Shown here: piece by piece, positions 29,214 to 37,417 of the stretch | Position numbering within the stretch: the stretch's first letter is position 1 | How the letters are laid out: every line of letters begins with the position of its first letter | From: Acidobacteriaceae bacterium | GTDB taxonomy: Bacteria; Acidobacteriota; Terriglobia; Bryobacterales; Bryobacteraceae | Direction of reading: 5' to 3' | Length of the DNA: 64,000 nucleotides | NCBI GenBank assembly: GCA_020247055.1 | Contig: JADCJL010000023.1 | Location: forward strand, 1 to 64,000 | Notes under the pieces: model-generated | Told to the model about the DNA's origin: nothing | The model's database searches: none | Seen by the model: only the letters and a program-made list of their open reading frames with translations | Position numbers and translations under genes: made by a program

Positions 29214-30373
29214 TGAAGCGCATTGCCATTGTCTCGAGTATCTATCGCTATCTGTCGCACGCGCAGCACATGGGCGACCGCTTCCTGATCGGCTATCCGC
29301 ACGAAGGCAAGTGGCACAAGCCGGACGTGCAGGTGGTCTCGCTCTACGTCGACCAGAAGCCCCCGGGCGACCAGAGCGCGGAGCGGGCCAAGGAGTTTGG
29401 CTTCACGGTCTATCCCACCATTGCCGAAACGCTGCGCTGCGGCACCGACAAGCTCGCCGTCGACGGCGTCGTGATCATCTGCGAGCACGGCGAGTATCCC
29501 CGCAACGAACTCGGTCAGGTGCTCTACCCGCGCTACGAGTTCTTCAAGGCCTGCACGGAGGTGTTTGAGAAAGACGGGCGGGCCGTGCCGGTCTACAACG
29601 ACAAGCACCTCTCGTTCAGCTTCACCAAAGCCAAATGGATGCTCGACGAGGCCCGGCGGCTGAAGTTCCCCGTCCTGGCGGGCTCCTCGTTGCCGGTGAC
29701 CTGGCGGCTGCCCGATATCGAGATTCCGCTGGGCAGCCAGATTGACGAGGCGCTGATGGTCGGCGTCGGCGGGTCGGACCCGATGGACTACCACGCGCTT
29801 GAAGCCATGCAGTGCATGATTGAGCGGCGCAAGGGCGGCGAGACGGGGATCAGGTCCGTGCAGTTGATCGACGGCGAGGCGGCGTGGAAGGCGCCGTATT
29901 CGCAGGAGCTGCTCATTGCCGCGCTGTCGCGCAGCGACACGCCCCTGGGGCTCACCGACAAGGACGGGCGCACGCAGGACCTCGTCCGGACAGGCGAACT
30001 GAAGCGCCTGGTGGCCAAGCCCGCGGCCTATCTGATCGAACACAACGATGGCCTGAAGACGACGCTGCTGATGCTGAACGGCGCCGTGAAGGACTACACC
30101 TTCGCGGCCAAGGTGCGGGGCCGCGGAACGATGTCGACGCAGTTCCTGCTGACGCCGGTGCCGAACGTGACCTACTCGGCGTGTCTCGTCAGCAAGATTG
30201 AAGAGATGATCGTCACGGGCCGCGCGCCGTACCCGGCCGCGCGGACGCTGATCGTCTCCGGGACGCTCGAAAGCTGTCTGCAGTCCCGGCAGAAGGGCGG
30301 CGAAAAGCTGGCGACCCCGCACCTGGGCGTTCGCTACAACGCTCCGGCGCAGAGCCAGCACGCGCGGCGGTAA
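29213..30373 (+). CDS. Unrecognised protein, second copy of the tandem paralogue pair
   Basis: A 386-residue protein starting at the ATG that overlaps the previous stop by one base; an open frame reaching upstream to 28727 is only the shadow of the first copy. It repeats nearly all conserved blocks of its neighbour (KLAVDGVVIICEHGEYPRNELGQ, YPRYEFFKA, NDKHLSFSF, AGSSLPVTWR) but has no leader (MKRIAIVSSIYRY), so the two copies may sit on opposite sides of the membrane. Function unknown. An M20 amidohydrolase follows 11 bases later. Confidence 0.7.
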   Translation: MKRIAIVSSIYRYLSHAQHMGDRFLIGYPHEGKWHKPDVQVVSLYVDQKPPGDQSAERAKEFGFTVYPTIAETLRCGTDKLAVDGVVIICEHGEYPRNELGQVLYPRYEFFKACTEVFEKDGRAVPVYNDKHLSFSFTKAKWMLDEARRLKFPVLAGSSLPVTWRLPDIEIPLGSQIDEALMVGVGGSDPMDYHALEAMQCMIERRKGGETGIRSVQLIDGEAAWKAPYSQELLIAALSRSDTPLGLTDKDGRTQDLVRTGELKRLVAKPAAYLIEHNDGLKTTLLMLNGAVKDYTFAAKVRGRGTMSTQFLLTPVPNVTYSACLVSKIEEMIVTGRAPYPAARTLIVSGTLESCLQSRQKGGEKLATPHLGVRYNAPAQSQHARR

Positions 30374-30384
30374 GCTAAGAAGCT

Positions 30385-31941
30385 ATGAAGCTCCCCGCTC
30401 TATTCTGCCTGGCGAGCGCGCTGCTGGCGCAGACGCCTACCCTTGAGCAGTTGAAGAAAGAGGCCATCGCCGGCGTCGAAGCCCGGCAGAAGATGGTGCA
30501 GGAGATCGTCGATTCGGTTTTCAGCTTCGGCGAACTGGGCTTTCAAGAGGTAGAGACGTCGAAGTATCTGACGGGGATCCTTGAAAAGAACGGGTTCACC
30601 GTGCAGCGGGGCGTGGCGGGCATGCCCACGGCGTGGATCGCCACCTACGGGCAGGGCAAGCCGGTGATCGGGTTCATCACCGATCTGGACGGCATTCCGC
30701 GGGCGTCGCAGAAGCCGGGCGTGGCCTATCACGATCCGCTGATTGAGGGCGCGCCGGGCCACGGAGAGGGGCATAACACGGGCAACGCCGTGAACGTGGT
30801 GGCCGCGATTGTTTTAAAAGAGCTCATGATCAAGTACAAGATCAAGGGGACGCTGAAGCTGTTTCCGGGCGTGGCCGAGGAGCTGGTGGCCACCAAGGCA
30901 TACTATATCCGCGCCGGGCTGATGAAGGATCTCGACATCATGCTGGGCTGCCACGTCGGACACGAGCTGGCGACCGACTACGGCCATGCGCACAACAACA
31001 GCGGCCTCATCTCGATTCAGTTCACCTTCAAGGGCGAGTCGGCGCACGCGGCGGGGGCGCCGTGGCGGGGGCGGAGTGCGCTTGACGCGGTCGAACTGAT
31101 GAACACGATGTGGAACTTTAAGCGCGAGCATCTGCGGCCGGAGCAGCGGTCTCACTACGTGATCACCAACGGCGGCGACCAGCCGAACGTGGTGCCGCAG
31201 GAGGCAACGGTCTGGTATTACTTCCGCGAGGAGGATTATCCGCGGATCAAAGAGCTGCAGGAGTTCGGGGCGACCATGGCGAAGGCGGCTTCGATGGCGA
31301 CCAGCACGACCTTTTCGCAGCGCGTGGTGGGGCAGGCCTGGCCGACCCACTTCAACAAGCCGCTGGCCGAGACGCAGTACAAGAACATGCAAATGGTGGG
31401 CATGCCGCAATGGAGCGAGGCCGACCAACTGCTGGCGCGCGAGCTGCAGCGCGAAATCCGGGCGCCGAAAGTCGAACCGTTGAAGGATAAGCCGCAGGAG
31501 CTGAAGCCGCCGGAGGCGTGGAAGGGCGGCGGGACCGATGACGTGGGAGACATCTCGTGGGTGGTGCCGATGACCTATCTGCGTTACCCGGCCAACATTC
31601 CGAACCTGCCCGGGCACCACTGGGCTAACGCGATTGCCGAAGCGACGCCGATTGCGCATAAGGGCTCGGCGGTGGGGGCCAAGGTGCAGGCCGCGACGGC
31701 GCTCGACTATCTGCTGCGGCCGGAGTTGATCACCGACGCCTGGAAGTACTTCAACGAGGTGCAGACCAAGGAGCTGAAGTATCAGCCGCTGATGGCCGAG
31801 ACGGACCAGCCGGCCGTGGAACTGAACCTCGAGAAAATGACCAAGTACCGGGAGCAGATGCGGAAGTTCTACTACGACCCGACGAAGTACGGGACCTATC
31901 TCGAACAGTTGGGCATCACCTATCCGACGTTGAAGAAGTAG
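30385..31941 (+). CDS. Exported M20-family amidohydrolase (AbgB-like)
   Basis: A 518-residue zinc hydrolase with a signal peptide (MKLPALFCLASALLAQ). It carries M20 features: GFITDLDGIPRASQKPG (metal-binding Asp), GHGEGHNTGNAVNVVAA, LFPGVAEELVATKAYY and the dimerisation-domain motif SAHAAGAPWRGRSALDAVELM; the final metal histidine is likely in NLPGHHWANA. AbgB-type enzymes cleave N-acyl amino acids such as p-aminobenzoyl-glutamate; the true substrate here is unknown. It converges on lysA with a five-base gap. Confidence 0.87.
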   Translation: MKLPALFCLASALLAQTPTLEQLKKEAIAGVEARQKMVQEIVDSVFSFGELGFQEVETSKYLTGILEKNGFTVQRGVAGMPTAWIATYGQGKPVIGFITDLDGIPRASQKPGVAYHDPLIEGAPGHGEGHNTGNAVNVVAAIVLKELMIKYKIKGTLKLFPGVAEELVATKAYYIRAGLMKDLDIMLGCHVGHELATDYGHAHNNSGLISIQFTFKGESAHAAGAPWRGRSALDAVELMNTMWNFKREHLRPEQRSHYVITNGGDQPNVVPQEATVWYYFREEDYPRIKELQEFGATMAKAASMATSTTFSQRVVGQAWPTHFNKPLAETQYKNMQMVGMPQWSEADQLLARELQREIRAPKVEPLKDKPQELKPPEAWKGGGTDDVGDISWVVPMTYLRYPANIPNLPGHHWANAIAEATPIAHKGSAVGAKVQAATALDYLLRPELITDAWKYFNEVQTKELKYQPLMAETDQPAVELNLEKMTKYREQMRKFYYDPTKYGTYLEQLGITYPTLKK

Positions 31942-31946
31942 CGCGG

Positions 31947-33191
31947 TTACTCGCCGCGGACCAGGTCTTCGTAGGTTTCGCGGCGACGGACCACGCGCCA
32001 GTGGGCGCCGTCGACGAGCACTTCGGCGGCGCGGGGGCGCGTGTTGTAGTTGCTCGCCAGAACGAAGCCGTAAGCGCCGGCGGTGACGAGCGCGAGGAAG
32101 TCGCCGGGCAGACACTGCGCCATCTCCCGGTCGCGGGCAAAGAAGTCGCCGGATTCGCAGACGGGGCCGACGACGTCGGCGACAAAGGTCCCGGGGAAGG
32201 CGCGGCGCAGGGGCACGATCTCGTGGTGCGCTTCGTAGAGGGAGGGGCGGATGAGGTCGTTCATCGCGGCGTCGACGATGACAAACTCTTTGGTTTCGGT
32301 CTTCTTGCGGTAGAGCACGCGGGTGAGCAGCACGCCGGCGGGCCCGACGATGGAGCGGCCGGGTTCGGTGAGCAGGATCAGGCCCAGGCCGGCGCAGCGG
32401 GCGCAAACGGCGGCGAGATGCTCGGAAACGACGGGTTCGACCTGGCCTGCGCGATAGGGCACGCCGAGCCCGCCGCCGATGTCGAGGTGGGTGATGGGGA
32501 CGCCGGCCGCGCGGAGGCGCGCAATGAGGGCGAGCAGCGCGTCGAGGGCGGCGAGGAGGGGTTGGGTGTCAAGGAGCTGCGAGCCGATGTGGGCGCTGAC
32601 GCCTTCGAGCTGGAGGTGGGGGAGCGTGAGCGCGCGCTGATAGACGGCTTCGACGGCGGTGATGTCGATGCCGAACTTATGGTCGCGGAGACCGGTGGAG
32701 ATGTAGGGGTGCGTGGCGGCGTCGACGTGGGGGTTGACGCGGAGCGCGACGCGGGCGACTTTGTTCAGGCGGGCGGCGATGGAGCTGAGCAGGGCGAGTT
32801 CGGCCTCGCTCTCGCAGTTGAACGAGTGGATGCCGGATTCGAGAGCGTATTCGATCTCCTCGCGGGTTTTACCGACACCGGAGAAGACGACCTTGGCCGG
32901 GTTCCCGCCGGCCTGGAGCACTCGGTAGAGTTCGCCGCCCGAGACGATGTCGAAGCCGGCGCCGGCCTCGGCGAGCAGGCGCAGGATGGAGAGGTTCGAG
33001 TTGGCTTTGACGGCGTAGCAGACCTGATGGGGGAAGCTGCCGAAGCCGGCCTCGTAGGCGTGGTACCGGGAGAGGATCGCCTGCTTCGAGTAGACGTAGA
33101 GCGGGGTGCCTTCGCGGCGGGCGATGGCTTCGAGGTCGCAATCTTCAACGAACAGATTCTGATTGCGGTAGGCAAATGGAGGCAGGAGCAT
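31947..33191 (-). CDS. lysA: Diaminopimelate decarboxylase LysA
   Basis: A 414-residue PLP enzyme that makes lysine from meso-diaminopimelate. The cofactor lysine is in VCYAVKANSNLSIL, followed by GAGFDIVSGGELYR, HKFGID, VSAHIGSQL, DIGGGLGVPY, LTEPGRSIVG and VGPVCESGDFFARDRE. ATG at 33191 is chosen; the open frame continues to 33539 only because of arginine/proline-rich antisense coding. No Shine-Dalgarno is seen. It follows the two cytochrome genes on the same strand with a 35-base gap. Confidence 0.95.
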   Translation of the reverse strand: MLLPPFAYRNQNLFVEDCDLEAIARREGTPLYVYSKQAILSRYHAYEAGFGSFPHQVCYAVKANSNLSILRLLAEAGAGFDIVSGGELYRVLQAGGNPAKVVFSGVGKTREEIEYALESGIHSFNCESEAELALLSSIAARLNKVARVALRVNPHVDAATHPYISTGLRDHKFGIDITAVEAVYQRALTLPHLQLEGVSAHIGSQLLDTQPLLAALDALLALIARLRAAGVPITHLDIGGGLGVPYRAGQVEPVVSEHLAAVCARCAGLGLILLTEPGRSIVGPAGVLLTRVLYRKKTETKEFVIVDAAMNDLIRPSLYEAHHEIVPLRRAFPGTFVADVVGPVCESGDFFARDREMAQCLPGDFLALVTAGAYGFVLASNYNTRPRAAEVLVDGAHWRVVRRRETYEDLVRGE

Positions 33192-33226
33192 GAAAAGGGG
33201 TAAATCCCATGGTAGCCGAGGGCGGG

Positions 33227-33874
33227 CTAGCGGCGGACGAGGGCGGTGGCGGCGCCGGTGCCGGTGAGGCGGGCGCCGGCGGGGAGACGGAGCGGTTCGC
33301 GGAGCAGAAGCCAGCGGGGGCTGGGGCGGAGTCCCCAGACGAGGGGCGTCGCGGCGGTCCAGAGTTTGCCGGGGCGGTCGATGCGGAGGGCGAGGATGGT
33401 GGTGGGTGACGGCAGGGTCAGGCCGGGGCGGAGCGCGAGCATCTCGCCGCGGGGGAGTGCGGCGGGGCTTGGCGCGGGGGAGAAGTTCGGCGGTTTGAGA
33501 AAGGCGGGGTCGCCTTCGGGCGCGCCGCCTTCGACCCATTCGGCGATGCGGACGATCTCTTCCTGCGTGAGCGAGAGGTCGCTTGCGAACTCGCCAAAGC
33601 CTTTGGCGGCGGGCCAGGGCGGCATTTGGCGGGTGAGCACCGCCTCTTTGATGGCGACGGCCCAGGGTTTGGCGTCGGCGAAGGATTCGAGGGCCATCGG
33701 GGCGGGTCCGCCGGCGCGATGGCAGGACTGGCAGCGTTTGGCGAAGAGGCGGGAGATCTCGCGGGTCCAGGTGAGGGTGGTCGAGACCGGGTCGTGGGCA
33801 AAGACAAGGGCGGGCTGCAGCAGAAGGATGCTGAGCCCGCCCTGGCGGAGGAGACGGTGGAAGGGATTAGTCAC
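33227..33874 (-). CDS. Exported c-type cytochrome-like protein
   Basis: A 215-residue protein with a leader (LSILLLQPALVFA) and one heme c motif, CQSCH (residues 48-52), in RLFAKRCQSCHRAGGPAPMALESFADAKPWAVAIKEAVLTRQMPPWPA. The same heme, APM and MPPW pattern occurs in the upstream protein, so this is a shorter relative without the copper-type domain. It starts with GTG and overlaps the upstream stop by eight bases. The pair likely works in periplasmic redox chemistry. Confidence 0.75.
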   Translation of the reverse strand: MTNPFHRLLRQGGLSILLLQPALVFAHDPVSTTLTWTREISRLFAKRCQSCHRAGGPAPMALESFADAKPWAVAIKEAVLTRQMPPWPAAKGFGEFASDLSLTQEEIVRIAEWVEGGAPEGDPAFLKPPNFSPAPSPAALPRGEMLALRPGLTLPSPTTILALRIDRPGKLWTAATPLVWGLRPSPRWLLLREPLRLPAGARLTGTGAATALVRR

Positions 33875-35165
33875 CGGAAGGTTTTTTCTTTGGCTGGAGC
33901 AGGTCGCGCTCGGTGGTGCCGGGCGGGACGGAGACGTCGAAGAAGCCGATCATCATCTCTTCCCAGCTTTGTTCGCCGAAGCGCACGGACTGGGTGGGAT
34001 CGGGGTTGGCCTTGTTGTTGGCCGAGTTGTCGAAGTGAGCGACGGCGTGGATTCTGGTTCCCTTCGGCAGGAGTTTCTCGCCGGCGGGTTCGTAGATGAG
34101 CTGCCAGGCGAAGTCATAGCGGGGCACGCTGAGCAGGACTTCGGATTCGCCGGTGGGGTAGGTGGCGCGGAACAGGAAGTCTTTGCCACGGAGGTGCATG
34201 TGGGGCATGAGGGCCGAGAGCTTAGCGTCCTGCTGGAGGACGAGTTCGGCTTTCACCTCGTGGTTGGCGTCGTGCGGGGGAATCGTGAAGCGATTGTTTT
34301 GGACGGCGAGGGTGACGACCTGTTCCTGCGGCGGCTGTTTGGCGAAGATGAGGCCGACTTTGGAGGCGTCGGTCTGCTCTGTGCCATTGGCGGTGTAGTG
34401 CATTTGCAGGACGATGTCGGAGCCGGCCGGGAGTTTGCGGGCCTTGCCGGGGGCGAGGATTTGGGGAGGCATGCCGGGGGCGTAGGCGGTAAGCCACTGC
34501 CCGCCGAAGATGCTTTCGCGCTGCTGCTGGCCGCGGGTGTTCACGGTGACGGGAGGAATAAACGGTTCGCCGGGGACGGCGTTTTTGAGCCAGCGGCTAC
34601 CCGGAGGGCGGACGAAGGCGATGACATGGTGGAGGACGACACGATTGCCGGGGCGGACCTCGGCGCGTTCCACCCAGACGTCCTCTTTGTTCCCCACGGG
34701 GATGACGTAGTGGACGTACTCGATCGTGCCTTTGGCGGGAACGGTAAAGGGTTTCGGCATTTCGAGGACGAGGTCGGGTTTGCCGATGTTCCAGCCGTCG
34801 ACGAAGGCGGCGGGTTGGGGGGCGTCTTTCGGGGTGCCCTCTTTGGCGCCGGAGTCGGCCCAGGCGACAAGGGTATTGATTTCGGCCGCGGTCAGGGACT
34901 TGTCGTTCGAGAATTTGCCGAAGTGAGGGTCGGCGTGCCAGGGGGGCATACGGCGCGTGGAGGCGGCTTCTTTGATGGCTTTGGCAAAGGGGCGGGTGGA
35001 TTTGTAGGTGAGGAAGGACATCGGGGCGGCCTCGCCGGGGCGATGGCAGCCTTGGCAGTTCTTTTGCAGAATCGGCTGGACGTCCTTGTGGAACGTCACT
35101 TGCAGGGATTTAGGTGCCGCCAGCGCGGCGACGGATAAGGATAGGATGGCTAAGAGAGATCGCAT
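33867..35165 (-). CDS. Exported cytochrome c protein with PHM-like copper domain
   Basis: A 432-residue protein with a signal peptide (LAILSLSVAALAA), a heme c motif CQGCH (37-41), AAPMSF and RRMPPWHADP, then a domain resembling the copper type II ascorbate-dependent monooxygenase fold: RVVLHHVIAF, IVLQMHYTANG and LMPHMHLRGKDF, whose histidines could bind copper. Substrate unknown. It is the first gene of a minus-strand unit with the shorter cytochrome and perhaps lysA. TAGTGT lies six bases before the ATG. Confidence 0.8.
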   Translation of the reverse strand: MRSLLAILSLSVAALAAPKSLQVTFHKDVQPILQKNCQGCHRPGEAAPMSFLTYKSTRPFAKAIKEAASTRRMPPWHADPHFGKFSNDKSLTAAEINTLVAWADSGAKEGTPKDAPQPAAFVDGWNIGKPDLVLEMPKPFTVPAKGTIEYVHYVIPVGNKEDVWVERAEVRPGNRVVLHHVIAFVRPPGSRWLKNAVPGEPFIPPVTVNTRGQQQRESIFGGQWLTAYAPGMPPQILAPGKARKLPAGSDIVLQMHYTANGTEQTDASKVGLIFAKQPPQEQVVTLAVQNNRFTIPPHDANHEVKAELVLQQDAKLSALMPHMHLRGKDFLFRATYPTGESEVLLSVPRYDFAWQLIYEPAGEKLLPKGTRIHAVAHFDNSANNKANPDPTQSVRFGEQSWEEMMIGFFDVSVPPGTTERDLLQPKKKPSGD

Positions 35166-35295
35166 AAACGGACACTACTTTCCATCATACGGATTCACGG
35201 ACCGGATAGTTCCGGCCCAAAAAAAGTTCAGGCTTCGCGCTATCCTTCCGATTAGCGCTATGAAGGCGTACTAGGTATCCGAGTCGAGGTGCTCT

Positions 35296-35607
35296 ATGAA
35301 GATTAATGATTTGTATACGAGTTCACAGGCGGCTGCGACGTACCAGAGCCAGACCCAGAAGACTGAGGCTGTGCAGGGTGCGGCGACGGCAAAGGTCAAT
35401 GGAAACAAGGGAAACAGCGGCTCGGATGAGGTGAACTTATCGAGTTTGGCGAACGTGTTGCAGGATGCGATCACGGAGTCTCCCGAAAAGGCGGCCTATC
35501 TGGAGAAGTTGGCGGCGCAGTATGCGAAGGGATCCTATCAGGCGGACCCTCGGGCCGTGGCGAAGTCGCTGATCGGCGAAACTTTGGCGGACAACAAGAT
35601 CAAATAG
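35296..35607 (+). CDS. flgM: Negative regulator of flagellin synthesis FlgM (anti-sigma-28)
   Basis: A 103-residue protein. The C-terminal half DEVNLSSLANVLQDAITESPEKAAYLEKLAAQYAKGSYQADPRAVAKSLIGETL is typical of FlgM, which holds sigma-28 (FliA) until the hook is finished and FlgM is exported. The N-terminal half is low in structure, as usual for the family. GAGGTG lies before the ATG. It heads the flagellar cluster flgM, flgN-like, flgK, flgL. Confidence 0.88.
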   Translation: MKINDLYTSSQAAATYQSQTQKTEAVQGAATAKVNGNKGNSGSDEVNLSSLANVLQDAITESPEKAAYLEKLAAQYAKGSYQADPRAVAKSLIGETLADNKIK

Positions 35608-35634
35608 GTCGGCACTGGACTGCCCGGTAAAGTT

Positions 35635-35666
35635 CATTTGTGTGGGAAGACATTTGTGTGAGAAGG
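35635..35666 (+). repeat. Tandem 16-base repeat upstream of the flgN-like gene
   Basis: Two copies at 35635-35650 and 35651-35666, each beginning CATTTGTGTG and differing at two positions, end five bases before the ATG at 35672. Each copy carries a purine-rich GGGAAG or GAGAAGG segment that could serve as ribosome site. Confidence 0.6.
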
Positions 35667-35671
35667 CACTT

Positions 35672-36037
35672 ATGAGTGATGTATCGAGTTCCAATCCCAC
35701 CCGCGTTCCCGATTTGGAACCGGTAATTGGGGACCTGTCCCGTTTTGAGACGGCCTCGGCACTCCAGCACCTGGAGTCGGCGCTGGGGGCGTTGCGCGGA
35801 TTGGCTGGGGAGTTGGAGCGGGGCGGGGAACTCGACCCGGCTGAGCAGCGGGCCACAGAGCGGGCGTTACTGGCGTTTCGGGAGCAGTTGCAGGTGGCTA
35901 ATCTGCTGACGCGTCAAGGTTTGGCTTACTGCCGGAACTGGTCCGATGCACTCGTGCCGCCGGCGGGCTCCTATGGGAGCCAGGGTCAGGAATGTCAGAA
36001 AGACCTGGCCTTTCACGCCGTGAGGCTGGACGGTTAG
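35672..36037 (+). CDS. FlgN-like flagellar chaperone, putative
   Basis: About 121 residues from ATG 35672, which is preceded by GAGAAGG; an in-frame GTG at 35642 would place the start inside the tandem repeat. Two helical segments (ASALQHLESALGALRGLAGELERGG and EQRATERALLAFREQLQVANLLTRQGLAYCRNW) fit the FlgN/FlgN-like chaperone pattern, and the position between flgM and flgK is where flgN usually lies. FlgN escorts FlgK and FlgL to the export gate. Sequence similarity alone is weak. Confidence 0.6.
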   Translation: MSDVSSSNPTRVPDLEPVIGDLSRFETASALQHLESALGALRGLAGELERGGELDPAEQRATERALLAFREQLQVANLLTRQGLAYCRNWSDALVPPAGSYGSQGQECQKDLAFHAVRLDG

Positions 36038-36038
36038 T

Positions 36039-37403
36039 ATGGGCAGTATCTCCTCAGCAATGATATCGACCGCAGAGGCGATGCGGGTGATTCAGCGTCA
36101 GGTGGGTGTTGTGCAGAACAACATTGTGAACGCTTCGACCCCGAACTACGCCCGCCTCGATCAGGCGACGATGGCCAACCGATACAACCCGAACACGGAC
36201 TCCTCTTCGGGTGGTATCAGCTCGGGGCCATTGATTTCGGGACGGGACCGGTTTCTCGAAGGGGCCGTGTGGGAGCGGCAGTCCGCGGCCGGGTACTCCG
36301 ATCAGTCGTTGCGTGGTCTGCGGGCCATTGAAGCGGCCGTGCCGGTGACGGCCGAGAACGGAATCCCGGGAGCGCTGAACAGGTTCTATAACAGCGCCGC
36401 CCAACTGGCGCTCTCGCCAAATTCGGATCTGGCCCGGCAGGCGGTGCTCGACCGGGCGCGGACGGCCGCGCTGAGTTTTAATGAGGCGGCTCTTGAGTTC
36501 GGGACCTTAACGGCCAGAGCGGGGACCGAACTGGGCTACGCGGTGCGGGATATCAATGCCGTAGCCAAGGAGATTGCCACCATCAACGGGCAGCGGAAGG
36601 GGGATTTTCGCAATGTCACCGACGCTGGGCTCGATTCCCGGTTGCACGAAGCCCTCGAGAAGCTTTCGACGCTGGTCGATCACAACACGCTGACCCAGGA
36701 GGACGGGTCCGTGGTTGTTTTTGTCTCCGGGCAGGTTCCGCTCGTGACGGGAGATCAGACCTATCCGCTCTCCACCTCTTTCAACAATGGGCAGTACCAG
36801 ATTGTCGATAGCCGAGGGGAAAACGTTACGGGCAATATCGCGACCGGCAAGCTGGGCGCTTTGCTCGAGATGCGCAACGAAACCATGCCGGCGTACAGCG
36901 CGCAGCTCGATACGCTGGCCCGAGGCTTCGCTGACCAGGTAAACGGGATCCTGGCCGGGGGCCTTGCGTCCAACGGGTTGCCGCCGGTGCAAAATCTGTT
37001 CACGTACGATGTCGTTGCCGGGGCGGCGGGTACTCTGGCGGTTACCGGGCTGACGACCGGGCAATTGGCCGCGGCAGGAGCCGGGGAGCCCGGCGGAAAC
37101 GCCAATGCCAATCGTCTGGCTCAGCTTTCGAACAAACCAGCCATCAACGGTCTGAGCCTGGCCGGCTATTACGGTGCCATGGCCACCGGGCTCGGAACCC
37201 AGGTTGAGTCGGTGCGGGCCCGGAACTCGTCCGATCAACAACTTCTCCTGCAGGCGCGCACCTTGCGCCAGCAGGTCTCGGGAGTATCGGTGGACCAGGA
37301 GGCAGCCAAGCTGCTGGAGTATCAGCGCGGATTCCAGGCCGTCGGACAAGTGATGGGAATCCTCAATGAGATGACCGACACCCTGTTTACCATCATGCGC
37401 TAG
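36039..37403 (+). CDS. flgK: Flagellar hook-associated protein 1, FlgK
   Basis: A 454-residue protein, near the short end for FlgK. The N-terminus STAEAMRVIQRQVGVVQNNIVNASTPNYARLDQ is the conserved axial-protein rod motif, and the C-terminus VDQEAAKLLEYQRGFQAVGQVMGILNEMTDTLFTIMR is the matching helix. FlgK joins the hook to the filament with FlgL. It begins one base after the flgN-like gene and lies 14 bases before flgL. Confidence 0.93.
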   Translation: MGSISSAMISTAEAMRVIQRQVGVVQNNIVNASTPNYARLDQATMANRYNPNTDSSSGGISSGPLISGRDRFLEGAVWERQSAAGYSDQSLRGLRAIEAAVPVTAENGIPGALNRFYNSAAQLALSPNSDLARQAVLDRARTAALSFNEAALEFGTLTARAGTELGYAVRDINAVAKEIATINGQRKGDFRNVTDAGLDSRLHEALEKLSTLVDHNTLTQEDGSVVVFVSGQVPLVTGDQTYPLSTSFNNGQYQIVDSRGENVTGNIATGKLGALLEMRNETMPAYSAQLDTLARGFADQVNGILAGGLASNGLPPVQNLFTYDVVAGAAGTLAVTGLTTGQLAAAGAGEPGGNANANRLAQLSNKPAINGLSLAGYYGAMATGLGTQVESVRARNSSDQQLLLQARTLRQQVSGVSVDQEAAKLLEYQRGFQAVGQVMGILNEMTDTLFTIMR

Positions 37404-37417
37404 GGGGGGAAACCTTC

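Noticed and set aside
33246..35138. Plus-strand open frame of 630 codons
   Set aside because: Antisense to the two cytochrome genes, whose heme motifs and overlapping starts are convincing; the product is glycine- and aspartate-rich low complexity.
35221..35265. Possible sigma-28 promoter before flgM (AAAAGTTC ... CCGATTA)
   Set aside because: The two elements resemble the consensus, but the spacing is about six bases too long.
35627..35660. TAAAGTTC resembling a sigma-28 -35 element before the flgN-like gene
   Set aside because: No GCCGATAA-like -10 is found at the required distance.
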